In this document: positions 22,270-32,795 of the stretch, piece after piece | How the letters are laid out: each line of letters starts with the position of its first letter | Position numbering within the stretch: the stretch's first letter is position 1 | Notes under the pieces: generated by a model | Seen by the model: only the letters and a program-made list of their open reading frames with translations | Told to the model about the DNA's origin: nothing | Databases searched by the model: none | Source of the DNA: Ryuthela nishihirai | Lineage: Eukaryota > Arthropoda > Arachnida > Araneae > Heptathelidae | Direction: 5' to 3' | NCBI GenBank assembly: GCA_038380435.1 | Contig: JAWZYU010000010.1 | Span: 41,326,135-41,390,134, forward strand | Length of the DNA stretch: 64,000 bases | Made by a program: the position numbers and the translations under genes

Positions 22270-22817
22270 ACACTGGAAGACTTCTTCCAATGTAGAATTT
22301 GACGATGCCAATAGAAGAAAAGTGTTCAGGTGCCTGCGATGACTTCTGCTCAGGATTATCCACCAGCTGATAAACATATCCTGGGAATCTATTCACTTGG
22401 GGCTGTCAACCCACAAACGAACAGAAAACACAGCGGAAGATTTTCCCTCCACAGAAGCCCACCAGTGCAGCAAAATCAGGATCCATAATCAAGCTCAGAG
22501 CCATATATCTGTCCAATCCAGTAGGTTTATATGGTCAGCACCCGGACCCTGTGTGGTTGACCACTCCTCAGCAGGGTAGAAAAAAAAGAAAAGTAGCCAT
22601 AGTTGTCCAGATCAGTAGGCCACACTAATCTGGCAGCCCTCCCCTTCCGTTCACTTCCACAAGAGAGTATCTCTTTTGAAAATTACTAACGGTCCGCACC
22701 ACGAGAAGGCGGGGTCGGACATTAGGTGCTAGGCCTGGCCGGTTCTATGCATCATCACAGGGGATTGGTGCATAGCTCTCCTTCCAGTGACTACCTAGCT
22801 ACCATTTACAGACCAGA
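22270..22817 (-). other. 5-prime leader of the nested RTE-like LINE
   Basis: Non-coding stretch between the endonuclease start and the right target duplication. It is assigned to the LINE because it lies inside the duplication and because a diverged 300-bp copy of it (here 22480-22820) is found inverted at 45798-46100 apart from this locus. Confidence 0.75.
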
Positions 22818-23298
22818 CAGTTGACATATATATTTCAAAAATTTCATTATTTACATTTTGCACTAATAGGTGATTAGTCTCGCTTTGACATCCTCCTCTG
22901 TAAAGATTCAAAGCCATTCTCTTCAGGAAACGTAATCTTTACCTTTTCTTAGCGAGTTGCCTTCCCTCTGTTTGTAAACAAACGCGTAACCTTCCCTTAA
23001 GCCCCTCCCACCAGGAGCCGTTAAACGAGTCGGCTGACGCGATGTCTGAATCTAAAATGTCAGTCAAGGTTTGTTTCAAATTCTCATTTCCCAGATGGGA
23101 AAGGTTCATTTTCCACAAGCCCTTGCTCCTCCTATCCGCCCTGGGAATAATTATATCTCCTGAAGCGATCCGATGGTCGCTGACGTAATAACTCTGGCTG
23201 TTTACGTCAGCGATATTAAAATTGACACACTGAGAGAGGAATTGGCTGGAGACATAAATTCGATCAATTCTCCGCTGAATCTGGCAGTCCGAAGTCTG

Positions 23299-23940
23299 CT
23301 AGGTAGCGGCGAATTGATCATCATTTTTGCATCTCCAAATGTCCTCCAGATGGTATCCACTGATCAGGCTAGATAGCTGCAAGCGGCTGCCATCGCTCTG
23401 ATTAGCGGATCCATCCAAGGCGTCTAGATTTGCATCCACGATTGAATTAAAATCTCCTGCCAAAACCAGACAATCATAAGAATCATTGAGAAAATAAGAT
23501 AAATTATTATAAAACTCTAATCTCTCCTTCGATCTGTTGGGGCAGTACACATTGACCATACAGAAGCGAAAGTCGTCAATTTCAACCACAAGCTCGATTA
23601 GCCGGCCTTGTACGTCACGCTCATATTTGATAAATTTAAAATTATTGCCGTGGCCTTGGATGATCGCCACGTCTCGTGAATTGTTGGATCCGAAGGAAAA
23701 GTATGAACGGTGTCTGTCCTTTTTTAACAGTTCTTTTGCCCAACAGGCAATGTCGAGATGGGTCTCCTGAAGGAACAGAAAGTCGATGTTGTGACAATCC
23801 ATATATCCTCGGATCCAATTTTGTTTCCTGGGCGACCTTGCGACCTTGGCATTAAGAGTGGCAAGCCGAAGTTGTGGCCCCATCGACAGGAGAGTAGAGC
23901 ACAACACAAAAAAAAAGCAACAAAAAAGGACAAACAACAA
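23299..23940 (-). pseudogene. Tx1-like ORF2, endonuclease domain
   Basis: A 213-residue frame carries the endonuclease/exonuclease/phosphatase fold motifs of LINE ORF2: LRLATLNAK at the start, FLFLQETHL, VYCPN, and LVLAGDFNSIVD with the catalytic D and N. The enzyme would nick target DNA to prime reverse transcription. The frame ends at DIWR, after which the ORF continues out of frame toward 22830 and is then cut by the nested RTE-like LINE. It starts 55 bases downstream of the end of ORF1, as expected for a two-ORF LINE. The first residues are hydrophobic and may not be the real start. Confidence 0.8.
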
Positions 23941-23995
23941 AAAACAAGGGCAGAAACTGCACAGTACTACCGAAAACTAACTATACAAAGCGCTC

Positions 23996-25173
23996 TCAGA
24001 GGTTCGGAGAATAGCTCTCCGAATCCGAAAGCATAACTGTCTCTAACGAATTTTTCATGATGCCTTCGAGAAGTTCCGTCGCCGAGGTGGTTTCACACTC
24101 CATCTCTGGAGTTTCAGTACCACTTGGAGACTCTTCCTTCACCGATTCTTTTAAAAAATCCGTCCTAGGCGACGCAGAGGAAAGTTCTACGTTATTTTTA
24201 GCGGTTTTCGTTTTTTTGGCTGGTTCCGGAGTTGCCGTCCCGGCACGTTTCACTGCTGTAACGGCGATCTTTTTTTTTCCACTTGTGGCGGAATAATTTG
24301 CTGAGGTTTATGGGCTTCAGCACTCTTGGCCACCTTTGGGGTAGTGGTTGACTGTTGTGTCATTGTTCCAGCAGGTTTTGTGACATTTTTGGCAACTTCC
24401 GCACTGATGGGAGACGGTTTAGCAGTTACGGCCGTAACTTCAGCCGCTACGGCAGGCTGCTGTTTTGATGGCTGAGCAGCTTTCGGGGGCGTTTTTTTGT
24501 TTGCCAGAGCATCTGCAAAGGTGCGGACCTGACATGCGCTAAAAGTATGCCCCACAGTGTTGCATTTTTTGCATGCCAACACGCAATCTTTCTCTAAATG
24601 CGTGTTTGCACGACAGTTCTTATATACTATCGCAGTACGCTGTGCCGCGAAGTGTCCTTGTAGTGAGCCATTCTTACAAGTGATAATGACTCCGTTGTAA
24701 ACCATTATGGCAGAACATCTTGCAATGATCATAGTATTCGGCACTGTTCGTGCCATGTCCATTACCACTATTCTGGAGCCTGTGAAGGTTCCCTTAAAGC
24801 GCCTTTCCTTTTTTGTTTCATAGTCGATCGAAATTATTTTGCCATATGGGGCCAGAGCAGCTGCTATCACCTCATTTGCGACTTCGAATAGCCCCCGGTG
24901 GACCATAATAGTGAACACATTTGATCCAGCCCTCTCAATATTGACCTTTTTGCCATCAACATTGAGCTCTCCAAGTGCCAACATTTTTGACATTAATTCC
25001 ATAGTCTGCATGGTGACGTAAAGCTGATGCCCGTTCCATGCCTGGATGGCCTTCATACATTTGTCCCCATACAAGTCGGCTATGACGCCCAGAGTATTTA
25101 ATTGTGATACTCCAGTTGTTGTATACATGATGGTAAGAGGGTAGTTATTGACTGAAGTCATTTCAACGATCAA
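23996..25173 (-). pseudogene. Tx1-like ORF1 (RNA-binding, CCHC zinc knuckle)
   Basis: The 307-residue frame 25173-24250 has an N-terminal half resembling an RNA-recognition fold typical of L1/Tx1 ORF1 (ANEVIAAALAPYGKIISIDY) and one clear CX2CX4HX4C knuckle, CKKCNTVGHTFSAC, preceded by a degenerate knuckle whose Cys residues are partly lost (YKNCRANTHLEKDC). A low-complexity A/K/P/T tail follows. The continuation at 24253-23996 is in another frame and rich in E, T and S. The product would coat element RNA. One frameshift separates the two pieces. Confidence 0.75.
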
Positions 25174-25410
25174 GATATATAATAATAAGCGAGAAAGTGA
25201 CAGTTCAGAAGCTTATCCGAACGATGACAGTTCGCCAAAAAACAGGAAACAGGTACCTAGTTGTAACTAAAAAGTCACAACCTTAACGTAGAATAAATAT
25301 TCTACAAACACATAAATTCACCAAAACAGTTGTCTTCTCAAACGATCAGTTTAGCCCGTTGCAGCTGTGGTTTGCCTTACTCGTCAAATATTTAATGCGA
25401 TTTAATTAGT

Positions 25411-25898
25411 GTTTCAACCTGTCTACCCCATGGCTATTTGCGTTCCGTAGTAGCTGAGCCTAAAGTTATTCAATGAGTATTTTATCCCGTTCAGGAATGC
25501 ATTTTATGACAGCTGGAAAACCCGTAATAGGAGTATTTTGACTAATTTTACAGAATTTTTAAAATTAATAAAATGTGAATTCATACATATAATCAATCAT
25601 CTTGCGGATATATAAATCAATGTTTGTTGCAGTTTTGTGCTCCTTGGAGCATATTGATAAATATAGGTTTCTGCACTTCGTTCTAATAGTGCACTTCTAT
25701 TTTTATGGTTGATAGGAAAAGTGGCTGCTGCCATCTGTTGACAATTTACACAAGTATATATATATATAATTATGAACCACTAGCTGCCGTACATTGGCAT
25801 AGAAATCTCAATTTATTATACTATACTAAATATTGTAGAGTGATACTACCTATTTTGCAAAATAGGATTTTATTAAGAAAAATAATTTTGATTGCTCT
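25411..25898 (-). repeat. 490-bp direct repeat, right copy (Tx1-like leader)
   Basis: Matches 17705-18194 with few differences and shares the outer end GATTGCTCT. Similarity to the third copy (35034-35541) continues to the left of 25411 into 25360-25410 (TTTGCCTTACT and ATTTAATGCG words), whereas the left copy stops at 17705. This is why I read it as part of the LINE leader rather than as an LTR. Confidence 0.8.
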
Positions 25899-26164
25899 TT
25901 GTTATTTTTTCTCTAAACTAAAAAAATTATAATGGTGGCTCATGAAGGAGACATTTTGGAAATGAACATTTTTCAGAGTAAAAGTGTACATAAAATTAGT
26001 CACGTGGTGTTAGCAATGAAAACCTTGCTCAGCAGTGAATAAATAATAACTCAGGGAACTTGCTCCTCTCCCTGGCTAGGTGGCTCCACTGCAACGTACG
26101 AATTTACCCTGTTTAGAGGGCGTTAGCAATCGAAAAGTTTACGTTACGCCTATGGAAACTGGTA
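25899..26164. other. Non-coding DNA between repeats
   Basis: No coding frame or repeat was recognised. Confidence 0.4.
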
Positions 26165-26560
26165 CTTTTTTGAACACCATGGGCTAAATGGCCAGGTCAC
26201 ATGGACCCCGAAGCTCAGAGAAGGTTGGGGGAGGGAACCCACTGGAACAGCTGTTGGGAGACAGATGGTAGCCTCCCATCTGTTACATTATGCCTATGGA
26301 AATTACTCATGGCCATCCAGCGTGTTGTTTAACGTGCACAGGGTATGGCTCTCCCCACACAGAGCCACGGCTTAATGTCCCTTCCGACGGACGGCCGCCT
26401 TTTCAAACCCATTGGGTTTGTGTACCATACTGACCATGGGCAGGAGTTTTGCGGAGATAAATCTCAATTCTGACCCAGCTGGAACTGGAACCTCGGCACT
26501 GCATATTACGTGCCTGGCGCGCTGCCGACTGAGCCACACCCACCCCCGCCCACGAAGCTG
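26165..26560 (-). mobile_element. Family A SINE with a small internal insertion
   Basis: The conserved body and the tRNA-like head (right end, GCGCGCTGCCGACTGAGCCA on the plus strand) are present. The terminal GGGTTGTTTTACC segment is missing. About 30 bp at 26281-26310 (TTATGCCTATGGAAATTACT) interrupts the body and resembles the left flank at 26147-26161 (ACGCCTATGGAAACT), suggesting a local copy of flanking DNA was pasted into the SINE. Confidence 0.8.
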
Positions 26561-27705
26561 GTGTTCTTCTTCGTTAGACATTTTTTGCCTCTGCCATGGA
26601 CTTCTTGTTGACATGCAAGGATTAGTGGAAATCAGATTTGGAAACAAGTAGGTCTCCATTGACTGAAATTCTAATCTTTTTTTAATAATAGGTGAACAAA
26701 TTTCACCCATACGAGATTTGTAGTTTGCTTCTCAGCTAGAAGCGCTAGTGATACAGTTGCATACATTCTAACTATAATATATTTTGAGTAATTATTTTGG
26801 TACAGGTGGCTAAAATATTTTAGAAATTTCCATTTTTTAACGCAATAAGAAATGATAAATCTAAACAATTATGGAAAAAGATTTATATATTATTCTTTAA
26901 ACTTAAGAAATAAAAATTTTTTACAGCCTTCAATCATTTTCGATAATGTCAAATTCTTCTTACTACTCATGCGCACAATCATATTGAGTATCACAGATTA
27001 TGGTAATTGTGATTGATACATACTATTTACGGAGTGCAGGGTGAGTTCACTTCCAACACTTTTATCGCAAAACTGACTCTATGTAAATATCATGGATTTT
27101 ATCATGAAAAAAATTCATGGATAAAAGTGGCTTCCAGACTTGGAAAATTTTGGACTTGGTGCTCAGTAACGCAATAGCAGTGGAGAGTGGTTACGGTAAA
27201 GAGTGTTAAACTAATAACTAGTGCACAGATTATACTTTATCTGTGTAAATAGTGATGCCTTGTTTCATGAGAAACGTCGTAGGCATGTGAGATTGGACCC
27301 GTCCGAATTGGGGCATGACCCATCCGAATCAGAGATCGTACAGGTCTAAATGGAGTGCCAGGCTAATAGCCCTTAACCTCCTACATCGAAAGGTAAGCCA
27401 GATCCGGGGAAGACAATTGATTTCCAAGGTAAGCCAGAAATGGCATGGGAGCGAACATCTTATGGAATAAACCGCTCATAGGCGGGTACTGTGTTGGACA
27501 TGACATTTTCTGAAAGTGTTCAAAATCATGAATACCTGTTCATTAAAAAGATGCCAGGGTGTTCGTAAACAATGACAGCCTTTGGCTCTTGATGTTGTAT
27601 TTCAAAGTGTGATGGTAGTCGGGAAGTTTGTTGATGATATCACGAGGGTTGATTTCAAGCGAATCATAAAATTTAATAGAAAGCTTCTTGATATTGGTGT
27701 AGATG
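26561..27705. other. AT-rich non-coding DNA with a weak repeat shared with 35.9 kb
   Basis: No coding frame. The words GGTTACGGTAAAGAG (27191) and GGACCCGTCCGAATTGGGG (27296) are echoed by GAGTTACGGTAAAGAG (35931) and GAACCCGTTCGAGTCGGGGG (36014), with the same tail CTGATCA then ATCATAAAGGCTA at 27941 and 36037. These are diverged copies of one repeat. Confidence 0.45.
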
Positions 27706-27709
27706 TGAT

Positions 27710-28690
27710 CTACGTCCAGATCTTATAGATGCGTCTGTTGGAAACGAACCATGGTGTGTTGACTGCAGAATGGAGAATTTTATTTTGCAAAATCTGTATC
27801 TGGTTAATGTTGGTTTTAGTGCTATATCCCCAGATAGGGCAAGCACATAAAAGAGTTGGCCTGTTAATGGCTTTGTACAGCAACAGTTTGTTCTCAGTGG
27901 AAAGGCTGGAGTTTTGCCCCAACAATTGATTTAGGGGATATCCTGATCAGCGATCATAAAGGCTAATGTCTCTGTAGAAGGTGATTTGCATTAGAAAACA
28001 ATTCCATGGATGGTCTGGTCGCTCAACGCAGCCAACAAATCCACAATTATTTTTATTTCCACAAAGTAAGCTATGAAATATTTAGGCATGATACAAAACA
28101 TGTAAAACGTTAATCCTGATGGAGATGAAAGAACAACCTCTCCTGAAAGTGCAGTGCCGTTGGCAGTCGTTTTCTTCTGAGATCTAAAAATGACATTGAA
28201 GAGTAGAGGGTATTTGTTCGCGTGTGAAAAAAATATTTAGATTGTTCAAATTGTTTCACAAACGATTTATAATCACTTGCACAACGGGTATGTATGCGAA
28301 TTGTCTCGCCAGAGATCTTAGCTGAAAAGTCTTCAACAACTAACGAGACAAGGATCTTATGAAGGTTTATCCATCCTTCTTTTTTCCACAAAATAATAGG
28401 AGGAATAGTCTCTTTTTTCTTATCATTACTTGTTTTCGCATTTTCAGATTCACTCGAAATTTGATATTCGTTATCAGTCATTTCAGTGAGATTTTCGATA
28501 TCATCGTCAACTGCAAGGGGCATAAAACGGTTCTTGGTTGACGTACTGGTTCATCCGTGGATGTAAGAGATCGTTTACCTCCTTTTTTAACAACTTCAAA
28601 GTCGTTTCTTATATTCTGTGAATCATTTATGCAGCGGGAAGCCAAGTTCGAAGTTCCAGGGGTGACCGTACAACTGAATGTCTCCACGAC
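27710..28690 (-). mobile_element. Jockey-clade LINE with a large internal deletion (ORF1 plus ORF2 C-terminus)
   Basis: The minus strand starts with an ORF1-like frame at 28523-28110, in which IHTRCASDYKSFVKQFEQSK resembles the gag-like domain of Jockey ORF1. It then passes after a short gap to 27925-27710, which reads KLLLYKAINRPTLLCACPIW and NTPWFVSNRRIYK, the C-terminal blocks of Jockey ORF2. The endonuclease and reverse transcriptase core are gone. Confidence 0.65.
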
Positions 28691-29339
28691 ATCGCCTCTA
28701 GAACATTTGCTGCAGTTATATTCTCTGATAGCTTTTACAGTTCAAAAATGTTGGACAATTTGTCCATTAATGTAGTCTGATTCATCTTAGGTACTAGTAG
28801 AGTTTTTTAACTTCATCACTTATCATAAAATGTGCTGTCATTTGACGAAGATTAGGACAGGCATTGTTCATTTCGTGTCCATCAGAAGACATCGTAAAAA
28901 CCCTTTCCAAGTGTGGGTTTGTTTGTTTGTGAAACAAATTCCAATAAGGAAATACGTCAGTCAATGAAGGTGTTTTTTTAATTCTGAAATTTTCCAGAAA
29001 GCGAAAGAGTGTGATAGTAATGAAGAAGAACAAAAATTCTTGGCTCATGGTAAGAACAACAAATTAGTAACATCTGCTCTTCTGCTGCAGTCACGCAGAT
29101 CCCAGCAGCCGACGCTTCCTACCGAAATACAAAGACAATTCCCCAACTCCGAAGACAAAGAAAATTCACCTTCTGACTCTTCTGCTGTAGACATGTAGAT
29201 CTTTTAACGCTCTGTACCTTAACTCGAAAAGTTCTGTGTTTTAAAATTTAAACCTCCATTTGTAATCTCTAATTGTCCGAATGATGTGTTGGATCTGCAG
29301 CTGCCAGGGACACTGTAAGCTTGGCATGAGCCAATGATC
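28691..29339. other. Non-coding DNA
   Basis: An 84-residue minus-strand frame (29048-28794) has no recognisable domain. CTCTTCTGCTG words near 29071 and 29181 form a loose repeat. Confidence 0.4.
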
Positions 29340-30758
29340 GTACACAATATTTTGCCAATACGAGTAGTGACAACTTTAGCCAAGATCTTCTAATCGCAGT
29401 TCAGTAATGAAATGGGTCTTCAATTTTTTAATTGGGTGCAGTCTGGCGACTTTTGTAGCATCGAAATGATAGCATTTTCCATGCCAGTGGTTTCTGCCTG
29501 ATGTTGTAACAGATGATTGCATCTGATGCAGAGGGGCCGTACAAGCAACGTGGAGAATTTTTTTTTCTAATTCTGCAGTCAGCCCATCCTCTCCTGGACT
29601 TTTGCTGTTGTTCAGTGCTTTAATGGCAGAGAGGATTTCTTCGTTTGTGATATCTGCGCCGAGAGCCTCCTATTCATCTGGGGTTATGCGGGGCGTGTCA
29701 ACTAACCACATTTTTATGGATTCTGGTGAAAGGTTATCGGATGAAAAGGGATCCCTGTTATTAATGGTGAACCTCGCGCCTAATTTCAGATTGGTCCGAG
29801 ATAAGTTTCCCTCCCACCTCTAGTTGCGTCATTGCACGCTTGTCTCTGGAATTTTGTTTAAATTTGGCCAACAAACTGCTGAGGTCATTGGCCTCAGCGA
29901 GTTTGCTGCTAGCGTGGTCCAATCTCATCCCATCACCTCTCACTTTACAAATCAGTGAGAGTTTCCTTACCTTCCTTGATGTAGATGCTGTTCAGGTTGT
30001 CCGGTGCTTCTCCTTTTTTTAAAGCTACCAAAGCCCACCTCAGAAAGGATTGGCGATTTCGCTTTTCTCTAGCTATTCGCTTGCCGGTTTTAACAAAAAT
30101 TTCCCGCACCCCTTTTTTTGTCCCTTCCCACCATTTCTTGTAATGTGAGAATGAGAATAGGAAACCTGTTGTATCTCTTTCCTTTTCCTTCTCCTTTCTT
30201 TTTCAATCTCTGTTTCCTCTGAAATGAGATGAATGGTGTGTGGAATAATCGCCGAGAGAGCTTACGTTTCTTACGTTACGTTTTATCGGCGGTTGAAGTC
30301 ATAGAATGCAAAGTTAGGTCTAGCGGATGGATTCTGGGAGCCCAACTCTTTCAGAATCGTGAAGTAATTAATACTTTTCATGGAAATACTGGAAATCTTG
30401 CTGTTTTTTTTTTTTCATAAATAGTGAGTTTTCAGATTTTTAATTTCCAAACAAAAGCTGCATTCTCAGCCCCCGCGGAGTTGGTCCGAAAGGTTAAGTA
30501 ATTTTGAATACTCTGTGTACACTGTTCGTTTGCCAACAAATTACCGTTCAGTTTCCGCAGTCCCCCTCCCCTTTTGATCGAAGTGCTAAACGCCAATTTT
30601 CCCGAGACTGCTAGATGATCACTGACTAAATATTCAGGTCCATTTACTTCTATCCATTTACTTCTACAGTACAGAAATCCAAACATTGCTGAATAAATTT
30701 GCTGTTTACATATATTCTGTCTAGTCAAGAACTTTGGGGCGGATTTTTTTGAGCCCAA
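29340..30758 (-). mobile_element. Tx1/L1-like ORF2 fragment, interrupted by repeat R1
   Basis: The minus strand at 30758-30432 reads VSDHLAVSGKLAF and LRKLNGNLLANEQ, the endonuclease C-terminus and the following linker. 29720-29590 reads ITNEEILSAIKALNNSKSPG and EDGLTAELEKKI, the start of an L1-type reverse transcriptase. Between them lies a copy of repeat R1 (30235-30458). Stops and frameshifts are frequent. Confidence 0.7.
30235..30458 (-). repeat. Interspersed repeat R1, copy 2
   Basis: Matches 17120-17328 in the same orientation: GGCGGTTGAAGTCATAGAATGC, CAAAGTTAGGTC, and AGTGAGTTTTCAGATTTTTA then TTTCCAAACA. It lies inside a Tx1/L1-like ORF2 fragment. Confidence 0.7.
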
Positions 30759-30791
30759 GTGTATCCTTCCTCATTTGGGTGAAGAGACCTC

Positions 30792-32795
30792 AGTAGTGTC
30801 CTGCCAACTTGGGGCATCCCCACTAGTGCTTTCCCCATATGACGTCACCATCCACGCCCACTTCCGGCCACGCACCCAGATTAATATTCGTAATTAATAA
30901 TTCATAATTCATAATTAACAATTAATTAAAAATTAATTAATCCCCTTATTAAAACCCCCTTTATTAAAAACCCTTCCTCCCCCCTCTTTTAACCCGTGGC
31001 GCCATCTGGTGACTATGAGGAATACTTAGAAAAACCCATATTTTAGCTCTAATTTCCCGATTTTGACTCCCCCTTATTAAAACCCCTTCCTTCCCCTCCC
31101 CCTTTTAACCCCTGGCGCCATCTGGTGACTATGAGGAGTACTATTCTTAGAAAAACCCTATTTTAGTCGTAATTATTCCCAGACTACATCCTCATTAAAA
31201 ACCCCTTATCAAAAGTTCCACCCCTTTATCAAAATTCCCTCCCCTTTATTAAACACACCCTTTATTAAAATTCCCTCCCATTATCAAAAGTCCCCTTTAT
31301 TAAACTTCACAAACTCCCACGGTATCCACGTTCGTTTTCCAAGCCCAGCTAAACTTTGGGATGGCAACGATCGGTTGATGCAAGCCTCAGAATAATTGCA
31401 AAATTTGGATGGCAACCTCGCGCAGAAAGGGATGATGCAAGTCTCTAAATAATTGCAAAAGTTGCTCCTCACATAAAATCAACTCCCAAAGTTGTATATT
31501 CTATGTATTTATTCCTTATTAATTAAACACTTATCAAAACTGTCTCCTATCCTCATTAAAAATTTAATCTGTGGTGTCCAATGCGCATTTTAGTACATTT
31601 CCTGTATTTAAAAAACTCATCACAAACTCCCTTGGTTTCTATCCTTTTACAAGTCCACTAAACTCTTTTTGAATGGTGACACTCAGAATGCCTAATAAAA
31701 TAAATACCCCCTCAAGCAGCTGCTTGCCACAGAGGTCTGACATGAGCTTGTCAGTTTATATGCCATAGTAGAAGGTCTGAGAGGATGGCAGGACCTTAGC
31801 AGAAAAACGACACATACATCCATGCCTTACCTGGGGCTCGAACCCATGTCCCTTAGATCAGTAGCCAAGCGCGCTAACCACTCGGCCATGGGACGGCTGA
31901 ATGCCTAATGCAAGTCTCTAAATAATTGCAAAACTTTCGGTAGCAGTCATTCACATAAAATCAACTCCCAAAGTTGTATATTCCCTGTATTACCAATTTT
32001 TATTCCTTAGTAATTAAACACCTATCAGAAACACCGCCCCTCATCATTCAAAACCCCTGGCCGACCCTTCACGTGGTAAATCAGTTTTCTCTAGGCACAT
32101 TTAATCGGTGTCATCCAACGTCCTGTATTTAAAAAAAAAAATTCCTTCCCGACACAGTGATTTGAACCCGCTACCTTGGTGTCCACGTTTCATCCGAAAT
32201 TTGCCAAGTCCAGCTAAACTTTGGGTCGCAACCCCTCGCTGAATGGTTGATGCAATCCTTAAACAAGGTCCCCGTATTTTGCGAGTTCGACCTTCACTAG
32301 AATAAGGACTCTACCGCAGTTACTGTCCCGCAGAAAATGAAAAAATGCTATTGAGTGAAAAATTAATGATTACTCCCACAGCTGATTTTTCTTCGAGTAG
32401 CGTTACTTCCAATGCATCATGTACTGAGGATACACCGGTAATAAGTATTTTTAAACCATGTCGCGTAATGGATATACTTACGGAGAGTAATGAATTGAGA
32501 CAAACGTAAAACCACTTTCCAAGACTTCCTGACGCGGAAGCACAGATACATGATGGCATCACCCCATTGGAGACTAATACACTCAACTCTTGAAGGTTTA
32601 GGACGCATAATTTCAAAAGTCTACATGGGGTACATTGAAACGCTGACCTATCATAAAGGGTAGAATTGGGAATGGGGAGAACCGTCTCTGGACTTGTAAA
32701 AATTTCGGGTTCTAAAGTAGCGGTCAAGGCTGCGAGTGGGTTTTCATGTTGTAAGACCCGACATGAAAGCAGCGCAGATCCAAGAGTCATCTGTC
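30792..32795. mobile_element. Decayed Polinton-type element with left-arm and right-arm halves
   Basis: It begins AGTAGTGTCCTGCCA, close to the terminus of the giant palindrome (AGTAGTATCATGCCA at 48761), and shares CAGTGCTTTCCCC-like and TGACGTCACC words at about 30828-30850. The first half to about 32370 follows the order of the left arm: GGCGCCATCTGGTG and TTATTAAAAACC blocks, then the 32315-32370 block matching 50705-50760. From 32396 the sequence matches the right arm instead (32396-32460 to 59405-59485; 32722-32795 to 60221-60283). It has no intact gene. The right terminus is missing, replaced by the minisatellite. Confidence 0.6.
31697..31898 (-). mobile_element. tRNA-derived SINE, family B, 11-bp target duplication
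   Basis: A full family B copy inverted relative to 17356-17563, with CTCAAGCAGCTGCTTGCCAC at the left and the tRNA-like head (GCTAACCACTCGGCCATGGG on the plus strand) at the right. GAATGCCTAAT at 31686-31696 and 31899-31909 is the target duplication. It inserted into the decayed Polinton-type sequence and so is younger than it. Confidence 0.9.

Larger units (their letters stand above)
19225..22817 (-). mobile_element. RTE-like LINE, near full length, nested in the Tx1-like LINE, 12-bp target duplication
   Basis: CAGTTGACATAT at 19213-19224 and 22818-22829 is the target duplication, so the insertion is 3,593 bp. The 3-prime tail is a short ATC repeat at the left end, as is common for RTE elements. 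The minus-strand order is leader (22817-22270), endonuclease (from 22267), linker, reverse transcriptase and C-terminal tail. It is the more complete relative of 2500-6165, and part of its leader recurs inverted at 45798-46100. Confidence 0.9.
18195..25898 (-). mobile_element. Tx1-like (L1-related) LINE, 3-prime broken, hosting a nested RTE-like LINE
   Basis: On the minus strand the order is leader (25898-25411), ORF1 with zinc knuckles (25173-24000), ORF2 endonuclease (23940-23299), linker, then 19212-18195 with the pre-reverse-transcriptase block and reverse transcriptase. The element stops directly after YADDIN, where the 490-bp leader-like repeat starts again. An RTE-like LINE at 19225-22817 splits it. 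The Tx1 assignment rests on motifs such as DWRPISVLN and GVRQGCPMSPLVF. Confidence 0.8.

Noticed and set aside
23996..24296. 79-residue plus frame at 24057-24296
   Set aside because: Antisense to the Tx1-like ORF1.
17705..25898. LTR retrotransposon with 490-bp LTRs
   Set aside because: The interior is a non-LTR LINE with no gag-pol, protease or RNase H/integrase order, the repeats lack TG...CA ends, and similarity to a third copy runs past the supposed LTR edge.
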